Assembly: GCA_046757645.1 (NCBI GenBank)
Contig: JBHHYS010000031.1
Span: 1-27,394, forward strand
Source of the DNA: JBHHYS01 sp046757645
Lineage (GTDB): Bacteria > Acidobacteriota > Terriglobia > Acidiferrales > 2-02-FULL-67-57
Direction of reading: 5' to 3'
Length of the DNA: 27,394 nt
Shown: one piece after another, positions 15,996 through 24,006 of the stretch
Layout of the letters: the number at the start of each line of letters is the position of its first letter
Position numbering within the stretch: position 1 is the first letter of the stretch
The notes under the pieces: generated by a model
Databases searched by the model: none
What the model saw: the letters and a program-made list of their open reading frames with translations, nothing else
Told to the model about the DNA's origin: nothing
Translations under genes and position numbers: made by a program

Positions 15996-16024
15996 TTGAC
16001 ACCCCTGCCTGCCTTTCCTAGAAT
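15996..16024 (+). promoter_or_regulatory. Promoter of the aquaporin gene
   Basis: TTGACA (15996-16001), 17 bp, TAGAAT (16019-16024). This is the best match to a housekeeping consensus in the window. The transcript should start near 16031, giving a pyrimidine-rich leader of about 77 nt. Confidence 0.8.
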
Positions 16025-16107
16025 CGCGGCGGTCTTTCTCTCTACGGTTTTCCCTGACTGATTTTTCGCTCTTCGAGACTGGCGGACACCAACAAGGAGG
16101 CTGAGCA

Positions 16108-16794
16108 ATGACTCCGACCACGACACAGAAGGCCTTGGCCGAGTTTATTGGCACCCTGGCGCTGATTTTCATTGGCGCCGGCTCCATCTGCGCCGACAAG
16201 TTCACGCAGGGCGGCGTGGGGCTGGTGGGGATCGCCCTGGCCCATGGGCTCACGATTGCCGTGATGGTGTCGGCCATCGGCCACATCTCCGGCGGGCACA
16301 TCAATCCCGCTGTCACCTTCGGTGCTTGGGTGGCGAGAAAGATTTCCACCCGGGACGCGGTGGTTTACTGGATCGCGCAGTTGGCCGGGGGCGTTGGGGG
16401 CGCGCTTCTGCTCGTGCTCGTGTTTGATGGAAGCACGCGCCAGGGGGTCAATCTGGGCACGCCGGCCCTGGCCCCGGGGGTACCAGCCTTCCAGGGCATT
16501 CTGTTTGAGCTGGTGATGACCTTCTTTCTGGTCTTCGTGGTGTTCGCCACCGCGATTGATGCCCGCGGGGCCTTCAAAGCCGTGGGCGGCTTTGCCATCG
16601 GCATGGTGGTTACCTTTGACATCCTGGCGGGCGGACCCCTGACAGGCGCTTCGATGAATCCGGCGCGCAGCTTTGGGCCGGCGCTGGTGGCCAACTTTTG
16701 GACCTACCATTGGGTGTACTGGGTTGGCCCGTTGGCCGGCGGGCTGCTCGCGGGGGCGCTTTACAACACGGCATTTCTGCGCCGTTCCGCCTAA
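16108..16794 (+). CDS. Aquaporin (MIP family) with a TIP-like selectivity filter
   Basis: This 228-residue six-helix channel has both NPA boxes: HINPAVTFG with Asn66 and SMNPARSFG with Asn184. Aligning by eye on these boxes, the aromatic/Arg filter positions are His46, Ile172, Ala181 and Arg187. That His/Ile/Ala/Arg set differs from AqpZ (Phe/His/Thr/Arg) and GlpF (Trp/Gly/Phe/Arg) and resembles plant tonoplast intrinsic proteins, which pass water and often ammonia, urea or peroxide. ILAGGPLTGASMNPARSFGPA is also TIP-like. Transport of anything beyond water is inferred. AAGGAGG (16094-16100) lies 7 nt before the ATG, and a strong promoter lies upstream, so it is probably a single-gene unit. 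Confidence 0.93.
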   Translation: MTPTTTQKALAEFIGTLALIFIGAGSICADKFTQGGVGLVGIALAHGLTIAVMVSAIGHISGGHINPAVTFGAWVARKISTRDAVVYWIAQLAGGVGGALLLVLVFDGSTRQGVNLGTPALAPGVPAFQGILFELVMTFFLVFVVFATAIDARGAFKAVGGFAIGMVVTFDILAGGPLTGASMNPARSFGPALVANFWTYHWVYWVGPLAGGLLAGALYNTAFLRRSA

Positions 16795-16812
16795 CCCGAG
16801 TCGCCTCCTGCG

Positions 16813-16841
16813 TTGACACTCCAAGGTGGTTATGTTAGCGT
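16813..16841 (+). promoter_or_regulatory. Promoter of pilT (and probably recX-alaS)
   Basis: TTGACA (16813-16818), 17 bp, TAGCGT (16836-16841). The predicted start near 16848 gives a leader of about 41 nt, which contains the GC-rich hairpin at 16859-16873. Confidence 0.7.
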
Positions 16842-16858
16842 CGCGGTAGATTCCGGGC

Positions 16859-16873
16859 GGGCGGGGCCCGCCC
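16859..16873 (+). promoter_or_regulatory. GC-only hairpin in the pilT leader
   Basis: GGGCGGG and CCCGCCC form perfect 7-base arms around a single base. In RNA this would be a very stable stem ending 4 nt before the AGGAA ribosome-binding site (16878-16882). It may limit translation or protect the 5' end. Confidence 0.5.
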
Positions 16874-16888
16874 CCACAGGAACGCACC

Positions 16889-18025
16889 ATGAATATTGAC
16901 GACCTGTTGCGCGTGGCTGTAGAGCGCAAAGCCTCCGACCTCCACCTGAAGGTCGGCAACTATCCCTATTTGCGCATTGAGGGCCTACTCGTGGCGCTCA
17001 CCGATCAACCCCGCGTCTCCCCCGAAGACATGCTCTCGATGGCCTTCAGCATGATGACCAACCGGCAGAAGCAGAAGTTCAAGGAGACGGCCGAGCTGGA
17101 CATGGCCTACGGGGTGGCCGGCCTGGGCCGCTTTCGAGTCAACATCTTCCAGCAGCGCGGCAATGTGGGTATGGTGTTGCGGGTGATCCCCACCAAGATC
17201 CGCTCCGTCGAGGAGCTGAACCTGCCCAAGGTGATCGAGAGAATATGCGATGAGCGGCGCGGCTTGGTGCTGGTCACCGGCACCACCGGCAGTGGCAAGT
17301 CCACCACGCTGGCCGCCATGGTCGACCGCATCAATTCCAGCCGCGCCGACCACATCATCACCATCGAAGACCCCATCGAGTTCCTGCATCGGGACAAGAA
17401 AGGCTGCCTCAACCAGCGCGAAATAGAGGTGGACACCGCCAGCTTCCCCATCGCCCTGCGCGCCGCTCTCCGCCAGGACCCCGACGTCATCCTGGTGGGC
17501 GAAATGCGCGACCTGGAAACCATCTCCACTGCCCTGCTGGCGGCTGAAACCGGCCACCTGGTGTTGTCCACGTTACACACCCTAGATGCCACCGAGACCG
17601 TCCAGCGCATCATCGCGGTCTTCCCGCCGCCCGAGCAGAAGCAAATTCGCCTCCAGTTGGCGGGCACCCTCAAGGCCGTCATCTCCCAGCGCCTGGTGCA
17701 GCGTGCCGACGGCACCGGGCGCGTGCCCGCGGTCGAGGTGTTGGTTACCACCGCTTTCATCCGCGACTGCGTCATCAACCCGGAAAAGGCGCGGATGATT
17801 CCCGAGGCGATCGCCGCCGGTATCTCGCAGTACGGGATGCAGACCTTTGACCAGTCCCTCTACGAGCTGTACACCCGGAACCTGATCAGCTTTGAGGAAG
17901 CCCTGCTGCGCGCCACCAACCCCGACGACTTCAAGCTGCGCATCGAGGGAATCCGCTCCGCGGCCGACGCCGCCCGCGAGGATATGGAACGGGCGATGCA
18001 AGACTTCGAGCGGCTCGGCGGTTAA
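16889..18025 (+). CDS. pilT: Type IV pilus retraction ATPase PilT
   Basis: PilT is a hexameric cytoplasmic ATPase that drives type IV pilus retraction and twitching motility. Walker A is GTTGSGKST (131-139), the Asp box is TIEDPIEF, Walker B is DPDVILVGEMRD (197-208) and the His box ends in LVLSTLHT. The C-terminal AFIRDCVINPEKARMIPEAI matches the region of the retraction-specific motif, though less exactly than in classic PilT; PilU is an alternative. The 378-residue length is slightly longer than usual because of a tail after about 345. No other pilus gene is in the window. Its TAA stop is part of the TAAGGGG that precedes recX. Confidence 0.92.
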   Translation: MNIDDLLRVAVERKASDLHLKVGNYPYLRIEGLLVALTDQPRVSPEDMLSMAFSMMTNRQKQKFKETAELDMAYGVAGLGRFRVNIFQQRGNVGMVLRVIPTKIRSVEELNLPKVIERICDERRGLVLVTGTTGSGKSTTLAAMVDRINSSRADHIITIEDPIEFLHRDKKGCLNQREIEVDTASFPIALRAALRQDPDVILVGEMRDLETISTALLAAETGHLVLSTLHTLDATETVQRIIAVFPPPEQKQIRLQLAGTLKAVISQRLVQRADGTGRVPAVEVLVTTAFIRDCVINPEKARMIPEAIAAGISQYGMQTFDQSLYELYTRNLISFEEALLRATNPDDFKLRIEGIRSAADAAREDMERAMQDFERLGG

Positions 18026-18037
18026 GGGGAAACCGGC

Positions 18038-18571
18038 ACGCCCCGCCGCCCTCTCCGCCGTCTCCCCGAAGATCAGCTCGAGCAGTACGCCCTCCGCGCC
18101 CTAGCCCGCCACGCTCACTCTACCCGCGAACTCCGGAAGAAACTGGAAAGGCGCGCGGCTGCCCCCGCGGAGGTCGAGAGGGTGCTGGACCGCATGGTGG
18201 CGCGGGGCTGGCTGGACGACCGCCGCTTTGCCCTGGCGTATGCGCGCTACCGCGCCAACACCGGCCGCTACGGACGCTACCGGATCGCGCGCGAACTGCG
18301 CCGCAAAGGCCTGGCCGAGCAGTGGATCGAAGAAGCCCTGGCGGAAGTCCTGCCCACCGAGAAGGACGAGCGCGCCCTGCTGCGAAAACGAATTGAGCGG
18401 CGCTTGCGTCACCAGCGGCCTCCCTACTCCGAGAAAGTGCTGCGCTCGCTCTATGCCAGTCTGTTGCGGGCGGGTTTTTCCTCTGCGATAATACGCCGCG
18501 AAGTGTTCGGGCGCCTGCGCCGCGGAGTCCCGGAGGGGCTGGGGCTCGAAGAAGAGGACGAGGGAGCGTGA
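18038..18571 (+). CDS. recX: RecX-family regulator of RecA, probable ACG start
   Basis: RecX binds RecA filaments and limits recombination. The product has the RecX three-helix repeats: YALRALARHAHSTRELRKKL, VERVLDRMVARGWLDDRRFA, then YGRYRIARELRRKGL and a third copy near the C-terminus. It is followed by alaS, the order seen in recA-recX-alaS of E. coli, but recA is absent here. The conserved sequence runs in frame from just after the pilT stop, yet no ATG, GTG or TTG occurs until GTG 18182, which would delete the first repeat. ACG at 18038 sits 8 nt after TAAGGGG (18023-18029) and would give 177 residues starting PRRPLRRLPEDQLEQ. ACG use, a mutated ATG or a base error are the options. The stop overlaps the alaS GTG. 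Confidence 0.85.
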   Translation, partial: TPRRPLRRLPEDQLEQYALRALARHAHSTRELRKKLERRAAAPAEVERVLDRMVARGWLDDRRFALAYARYRANTGRYGRYRIARELRRKGLAEQWIEEALAEVLPTEKDERALLRKRIERRLRHQRPPYSEKVLRSLYASLLRAGFSSAIIRREVFGRLRRGVPEGLGLEEEDEGA

Positions 18572-21294
18572 AAGCCAACGACATCCGGCGCACCTTCCTG
18601 GAGTTTTTTGCGGCGCGCGGGCACCGAATTGTCCGCTCCAGCTCGCTGGTTCCGGCCGCCGACCCCACCCTGCTCTTCACCAACGCGGGGATGAACCAGT
18701 TCAAGGACGTCTTCCTGGGGCTGGAGCCGCGCGACTACCCCCGCGCCGCCAGCGCCCAGAAGTGTCTGCGGGTGAGCGGCAAGCACAACGACCTGGAAAA
18801 CGTCGGCCACACCCGCCGCCACCATACCTTCTTCGAGATGCTGGGGAACTTCTCCTTCGGCGACTACTTCAAAGCTGAGGCCATCGAGTTTGCCTGGGAG
18901 TTGATGACCCAGGTGTACCGGCTGCATGCGGAGAAACTCATCGTTACCGTCTTCCGCGAAGACGAAGAGGCCTACCGCATCTGGGAAAAGGAGATTGGCA
19001 TTCCCCCCGCCCGGCTGTTCCGCCTGGGGGAGGAGGAAAACTACTGGGCGATGGGCGACACCGGCCCCTGCGGGCCCTGCTCGGAGATTCAGTACGACTT
19101 CGGCCCGGCGGCCAGTGACCTCGGCCACCCGGACTGCCCGTTCCCCTGCGATTGCGGGCGCTACGTCGAGCTCTGGAACCTGGTGTTCATGCAATTCAAC
19201 CGTCCCTCGGCTTCGCTCGGGACAAGCGACTTGGAGCCCCTGCCGAAACCGTCGGTGGACACCGGCGCGGGGCTGGAGCGACTGGCGACTGCCATGCAGG
19301 GCAAGCTCAGCAACTACGACACCGACCTGTTTCGCCCGCTGATTGAGCACGCTGGCGAGCTGGCGGGCAAGAGCTACGGCGAGGATGCCCGCACCGATAC
19401 GGCCCTCCGCGTCATCGCCGACCATAGCCGCGCCGCCGCCTTCCTGGTCAGCGACGATGTGTTGCCCGCGAATGAGGGCCGCGGCTACGTGCTGCGCAAA
19501 ATCATCCGCCGCGCCATTGACTACACCCGGCAACTGGGCCTGGAAAAACCCTTCCTGTTCGAAATGGCCGGCCACGTCGCCGAGTTGATGCGGGAGCCAT
19601 ACCCCGAACTGTTCGATTCCCTCCAGAGCATCGCCACTGTCATCAAGAGCGAGGAGGAAAAGTACGGCCGCCTTATCGTTCCGGCTCTAGAGCGGTTCGG
19701 TTCGCGGCTGAAGGGTCGCAGTGAATCGCTTTTTCCTCCTGGCTTCGACCCGCAAAAGGCTTTCAGCGTAACGGGTCAGGACTTGTTTTTCGCATATGAC
19801 ACACTTGGGCTTCGCCCAGACTTCGTCCGCGACTGGGTGAAGCAGCGTGGCTGGGAAACAGCAGCTAACGCCGACAGGGAATTCGAAGCGGAGCTCAAGA
19901 AACAACGCGAGCGGGCAAAAACCTCCTGGAAGGGCGTGGCCAAAGAGGTCGCCAGTCCGATTTACCGGGAGCTGGCGCGAAAGCAGCCGACCGCCTTTGA
20001 CGGCTACCGGCAGACCACTTCGCGCGATTGCCGCATCCTGGCCCTGGTGACCAAGCAAGGGACTGTAAAGGAAATTCCCCCGCGCGCGGAAGCCGAGGTA
20101 GTACTCGACCACACACCGTTTTACGCGGAGGCGGGCGGCCAAGTGGGCGACACGGGAGAACTTCTTGACCCGGAGGGAAACCAGGAATTAGCCGAAGTGA
20201 GAACGACCTATTACCCGCTGGCCGGGGTGATCACCCACAAGATTCGCGCCCGGGAGAAACTGGCGGTGGGCGAGCCGGTGACCGCGGTGGTGGACGCCGA
20301 AGCCCGCGAAGCCACCATGCGGAACCATACTGGCACGCACCTGTTGCACGCGGCCCTGCGGCAGGTGCTGGGGCCGCACGTCAAGCAGTCGGGCTCGCTA
20401 GTGGCGCCCGCGCGGCTGCGCTTTGACTTCACCCACTACGCCCCGCTCGACCCCGAGGAGTTGAAGGAGATTGAGCGGTTGGCCAACGAACAGATCCTCC
20501 GCGATGCCGAGGTGAAGCCGGAGCTTATGGACCTCGACGCCGCGCTCCAGAGCGGCGCTCTGGCCTTCTTCGGCGACAAGTATCCGGAGAAAAACGTGCG
20601 GGTCATCACCATTCCTGACCCCGCCGAGGAAGCCGGCTTTTTCAGCAAAGAGCTCTGCGGCGGCACCCACGTGCACCACACCGGGCAGATCGGCGTCTTG
20701 AAAATCGTCTCTGAGTCGGGCATTGCCGCTGGGGTACGCCGGGTCGAAGCCGTGACCGGTGCAGGGGCCCTGCAGCAATACCAGCAGGCCCAGGAAATCT
20801 TGCAGCAGATGGCGGAGGCGCTTCAGGTCAGCGAAGGCGAGGTGCGGGAAGCCGTGGCGCGGCTTTCGCAACACGCCAAGCAGCTCGAAAAGCAGTTGGA
20901 CGCCGCCCGACTCAAGGCGGCGCGCGGCCACCCAAAGCTTCGAGACGCCTCAGAGCACGTGAAAGTCGTGAAGGATGTGAAGGTGCTTTCATTGGAGGTT
21001 GCTGACGTCGACAAACGGATGCTGCGCAACCTAGCGGATGACCTTCGCAAAGTGGTGGTCTCGGGTGTGGTGGTGCTGGGCACTACGACGGATGGCAAGG
21101 TGGCTCTCATCGCCGCCGTCACCAAAGACCTGACCAAGAGGCTGCATGCGGGCAAGATCGCCAAAGAGGTAGCCGCGCGGGTGGGCGGCACCGGCGGTGG
21201 GCGTCCTGACCTGGCAGAAGCCGGGGGCAAGAATCCCGGACAACTGCGCCAGGCGCTGGAGGATGTCTACACCATTGTGGAAAAAATGCTTTGA
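18568..21294 (+). CDS. alaS: Alanine--tRNA ligase
   Basis: This 908-residue enzyme charges tRNA-Ala and hydrolyses mischarged Ser- or Gly-tRNA. The N-terminal catalytic domain shows FFAARGHRIVRSSSLVP, LFTNAGMNQFKDVFLG, HHTFFEMLGNFSFGDYF and PSVDTGAGLERLA. The editing domain has its zinc/water ligands H587-TGT-H591 and C697-GGT-H701. A DHHA1-type C-terminal domain contains the glycine-rich GGTGGGRPDLAEAGG. The start is GTG 18568, with an AGGGAG stretch just before it, overlapping the recX stop (GTGA). Between the catalytic blocks, PSASLGTSD is encoded by a hairpin-forming repeat at 19202-19223, lengthening that loop by about four residues relative to E. coli. Confidence 0.96.
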   Translation: MKANDIRRTFLEFFAARGHRIVRSSSLVPAADPTLLFTNAGMNQFKDVFLGLEPRDYPRAASAQKCLRVSGKHNDLENVGHTRRHHTFFEMLGNFSFGDYFKAEAIEFAWELMTQVYRLHAEKLIVTVFREDEEAYRIWEKEIGIPPARLFRLGEEENYWAMGDTGPCGPCSEIQYDFGPAASDLGHPDCPFPCDCGRYVELWNLVFMQFNRPSASLGTSDLEPLPKPSVDTGAGLERLATAMQGKLSNYDTDLFRPLIEHAGELAGKSYGEDARTDTALRVIADHSRAAAFLVSDDVLPANEGRGYVLRKIIRRAIDYTRQLGLEKPFLFEMAGHVAELMREPYPELFDSLQSIATVIKSEEEKYGRLIVPALERFGSRLKGRSESLFPPGFDPQKAFSVTGQDLFFAYDTLGLRPDFVRDWVKQRGWETAANADREFEAELKKQRERAKTSWKGVAKEVASPIYRELARKQPTAFDGYRQTTSRDCRILALVTKQGTVKEIPPRAEAEVVLDHTPFYAEAGGQVGDTGELLDPEGNQELAEVRTTYYPLAGVITHKIRAREKLAVGEPVTAVVDAEAREATMRNHTGTHLLHAALRQVLGPHVKQSGSLVAPARLRFDFTHYAPLDPEELKEIERLANEQILRDAEVKPELMDLDAALQSGALAFFGDKYPEKNVRVITIPDPAEEAGFFSKELCGGTHVHHTGQIGVLKIVSESGIAAGVRRVEAVTGAGALQQYQQAQEILQQMAEALQVSEGEVREAVARLSQHAKQLEKQLDAARLKAARGHPKLRDASEHVKVVKDVKVLSLEVADVDKRMLRNLADDLRKVVVSGVVVLGTTTDGKVALIAAVTKDLTKRLHAGKIAKEVAARVGGTGGGRPDLAEAGGKNPGQLRQALEDVYTIVEKML
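19202..19223. repeat. Short hairpin repeat inserted in frame in alaS
   Basis: GTCCC (19202-19206) and GGGAC (19219-19223) flank TCGGCTTCGCTC. The sequence resembles a small dispersed hairpin repeat often seen in draft genomes, which reads as CPERSRG-like peptides on the other strand, as it does here. It falls in the variable loop before PLPKPSVDTG and keeps the frame. Only one copy is in the window. Confidence 0.45.
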
Positions 21295-21320
21295 CCCCGA
21301 CAAAGTCGGGGTGGTATGCT
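21291..21320 (+). promoter_or_regulatory. Promoter of the lytic transglycosylase gene, with internal palindrome
   Basis: TTGACC (21291-21296) overlaps the alaS stop codon; TATGCT (21315-21320) follows after 18 bp. A perfect inverted repeat, CCCCGAC-AAA-GTCGGGG (21295-21311), fills the spacer. It can act as an operator on DNA or, as RNA, a hairpin at the alaS 3' end; no U-run follows, so it is a poor intrinsic terminator. Confidence 0.6.
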
Positions 21321-21437
21321 CAGCGTGCGCTGGAAACGTTCCGACCCAAGCGGGCTCCTGGCCAACGCGCGCCTGGTCTGGGGGTGGTTGTCCCTTCCAG
21401 GACAGCCAGACGCAGCTTCCCTTCCCCAGAGAAAAAT

Positions 21438-22109
21438 ATGTGGGCTCTTTTGCATTCACTGGCCGCCGGCTTGGCGCTGGGGGTGGTTCTTTGCCTGGGG
21501 GCATCGCCTGCCCGGGCGGAAATCATCGCCTACGTGGATCAAACCGGCCGGCGCATCTTCGTCAACGCCGAGGACGAAGAATTGCGCCAAGCAGCCGCCC
21601 GCGGTGGTGCGGCAGCGGCTCTGCGCCTGCTGGAACGGCGCAAGCGCTCTCTACCAGACATCGACGAGCACATTGAGAAGGTTTCTCGGCGCCACCGCGT
21701 CGACCCCAAGTTGGTGCAGGCGATCATTGAGGTCGAGTCGGGATGGAACCCTCGGGCCCGCTCCCACAAAGGTGCTCTGGGCTTGATGCAGCTTCTGCCG
21801 GAGACCGGAGCGCGCTTTGGTGCGCGTCACTTTTTCAACCCTCAGGAAAATGTCACCGCCGGCGTCCGCTACCTGCGCTTCCTGCTCGACCGCTTCGACA
21901 ACAACCCGGAGCTGGCCCTGGCCGCCTACAACGCCGGCGAGAACGCCGTAGACGCCGCCCGGGGCGTCCCCGCCTATCCGGAGACCCGGGAGTACGTGAA
22001 GCGGGTGGCGTCCCTCTACGGAGAGTTGGGCCGCAGCCACGCCAGCATCAACGGACGCATCTATGCCGTGGTAGATGAAAACGGACGTGTCATCTTCATC
22101 AACGAGTAG
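21438..22109 (+). CDS. Exported SLT-type lytic transglycosylase
   Basis: This 223-residue enzyme cleaves peptidoglycan glycan strands to 1,6-anhydro products in the periplasm. A signal peptide is evident (residues 1-27, cleavage after ARA). The catalytic Glu100 lies in IEVESGWNPRARS, followed by GALGLMQLLPETG and the substrate motif AAYNAGENAV (162-171). Both ends carry the same short motif: IIAYVDQTGRRIFVNA at 29-44 and IYAVVDENGRVIFINE at 208-223, of the DUF4124-like kind seen at the start of some transglycosylases. The start at 21438 is set by the signal peptide; the ribosome-binding site is weak. The gene heads a run of envelope genes. Confidence 0.91.
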   Translation: MWALLHSLAAGLALGVVLCLGASPARAEIIAYVDQTGRRIFVNAEDEELRQAAARGGAAAALRLLERRKRSLPDIDEHIEKVSRRHRVDPKLVQAIIEVESGWNPRARSHKGALGLMQLLPETGARFGARHFFNPQENVTAGVRYLRFLLDRFDNNPELALAAYNAGENAVDAARGVPAYPETREYVKRVASLYGELGRSHASINGRIYAVVDENGRVIFINE

Positions 22110-22148
22110 GGAGGGCGGACGGGGACGACGGGCCCGCGGAGCTAGCTG

Positions 22149-23942
22149 ATGCGAGGAAGAGGAAGGAAGCGCGTTGGCAGCGTGACCCTGGGGTTGGTGA
22201 TTGCCCTGGTGAGCCTGCTGCCGGTAACCGCCGAGGCGGCCCGGCGGAGTCGCGCCGAACGCTACCGCATCGGCAAGCAGCAACTCGAACGGGCCAACCG
22301 TCTCCGCGCTGACCTGCAAGGCACCCCTAAAAACCGGCGGAAGGAAAGCAACTATCTGAAGACCATCCGCTTGTACCGCCGCGTTTATGACATTGCCCCC
22401 TTCCACAGCATTGCTGCCACCGCCCTGGCCACGGCGGCCGAGATGTACCACGATATGGGCAGGCAATTTGGGCGCAAGTATTGGCTCAAGTCCATGGAAA
22501 CCTACAAGTTCCTCCGCCGCGAATACCCCTACAGCCGCTACGGCGACGATGCCCTCTTCAATATCGCCCAGATCCAGTACATCCACCTGAAAGATACCAA
22601 AACCGCTCTGGCCAGCTACGAAGCCTTTCTCAAGTCCTATCCCCGCTCGCGCTATGCGGCCAAAGCCCGCAACGCCATCCGCAACATCAAAGCCCAACGG
22701 ACGGCGGCGCGCAAACCCCCCAAGAAGCCGCCGGGAAAGCGCGTGCAAGTGCGCAACATCCGCTACTGGAACACCAAGAACTACACCCGGGTGGTGGTGG
22801 ACCTGGAAGGCGAGGTGCGCTACCAAGGCGCCCGCATCGCCAATCCCGACCGAATCTTCTTCGACCTCTTCGACACTGAGCTGAGCCACGTGCTGGGCGG
22901 CAAGAGCTTCGACGTCGCCGACGGCCTGCTCAACCGCGTCCGCGTCGCCGAGAACCGTGCGGGGGTCACCCGGGTGGTTCTGGAAGTGAGCAACGCCCAG
23001 GATTACTCTGTTTTTTCCCTCCCCAATCCGTTTCGTCTGGTGGTGGACATTCGCGGCCGGGCCCCGACGCGCACTGCCCGGAAGGTATCCGCCAAGAAGC
23101 CCTCGCCCACCTCCAAAAAGCCAAAGGAGAGTGAAACCGCCCGCGCCTCCTTGCCCCGACCCCCTCCCGTTCCCAAACCCACTCGGGAAGGTAACCACAC
23201 CCTCTCCCGCGCGCTCGGTCTGAAGATCAGCCGTATCGTGCTTGACCCCGGCCACGGGGGCCACGACACGGGCACCATCGGGCCCAGCGGCTTCATGGAG
23301 AAGGACCTGGCCCTGGATGTGGCCCGGCGGCTGGGGCGGCTTCTGGAAGGGCAGCTAGGCGCCAACGTCATCTACACACGCGAGGACGACACGTTTGTGC
23401 CCTTGGAAAACCGTATCGCGCTCGCCAACGAAAAGCAGGCCGACCTGTTCCTCTCCATCCATGCCAACTCCAGCCGCAGTCGTCGAGTGCGCGGGACGGA
23501 AACCTTCTATTTGAATTTCACCAGCGACCCCGAAGTCCTGAAACTGGCCGCGCGGGAAAACGCCCTCTCGCAGAAATCGGTGCACGAGTTGCAAGACCTG
23601 GTGCGCAAAATCACCGACAACGAAAAGCTCAGCGAATCGCGGGAATTGGCTCGCGAGATTCAGAAACACCTGCACCAGGAGATGCGCAAGCTCAGCCGGC
23701 GCCTCCCCAGTCGGGGGGTCAAACAGGCCCCCTTTGTGGTGCTGCTGGGGGCCAACATGCCGTCCGTGCTGACCGAGGTAGCCTTCCTCAGCAACCCCAC
23801 AGACGAAAAACTGTTGAAATCTCCCAAGGGCCGGCAGGCGGTGGCGGAAGCGCTGTTTGCGGGAATGAGCAAGTACTTGGAAAACTTCAACAGCCTTGCT
23901 TCCGTGCGCCCCGCCGAGCAGTCCCCCGCCCCCCAACAGTAG
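22149..23942 (+). CDS. amiC: N-acetylmuramoyl-L-alanine amidase with TPR and AMIN domains
   Basis: This 597-residue exported enzyme removes stem peptides from peptidoglycan, typically for septum splitting. After a signal peptide (1-31) come TPR-like helical repeats (about 36-185, with YKFLRREYPYSRYGDDALFN and YEAFLKSYPRSRYAAKA) that are unusual in AmiC. Next is an AMIN domain (about 198-302) that targets septal peptidoglycan in the family, then a Lys/Pro/Ser-rich linker (about 305-355). The Amidase_3 domain has zinc ligands His369 (DPGHGGHDTG), Glu384 and His438 (SIHANS), and catalytic Glu543 (LTEVAFLSN). GGAG lies 7 nt before the ATG. It follows the transglycosylase gene by 39 nt and is likely co-transcribed. 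Confidence 0.92.
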   Translation: MRGRGRKRVGSVTLGLVIALVSLLPVTAEAARRSRAERYRIGKQQLERANRLRADLQGTPKNRRKESNYLKTIRLYRRVYDIAPFHSIAATALATAAEMYHDMGRQFGRKYWLKSMETYKFLRREYPYSRYGDDALFNIAQIQYIHLKDTKTALASYEAFLKSYPRSRYAAKARNAIRNIKAQRTAARKPPKKPPGKRVQVRNIRYWNTKNYTRVVVDLEGEVRYQGARIANPDRIFFDLFDTELSHVLGGKSFDVADGLLNRVRVAENRAGVTRVVLEVSNAQDYSVFSLPNPFRLVVDIRGRAPTRTARKVSAKKPSPTSKKPKESETARASLPRPPPVPKPTREGNHTLSRALGLKISRIVLDPGHGGHDTGTIGPSGFMEKDLALDVARRLGRLLEGQLGANVIYTREDDTFVPLENRIALANEKQADLFLSIHANSSRSRRVRGTETFYLNFTSDPEVLKLAARENALSQKSVHELQDLVRKITDNEKLSESRELAREIQKHLHQEMRKLSRRLPSRGVKQAPFVVLLGANMPSVLTEVAFLSNPTDEKLLKSPKGRQAVAEALFAGMSKYLENFNSLASVRPAEQSPAPQQ

Positions 23943-24006
23943 CCATCGGCGAGCGCCACTGGCCAACTTCGCTCCGATTGTATTAGCATTGCGGTGTCGA
24001 GGAGCT

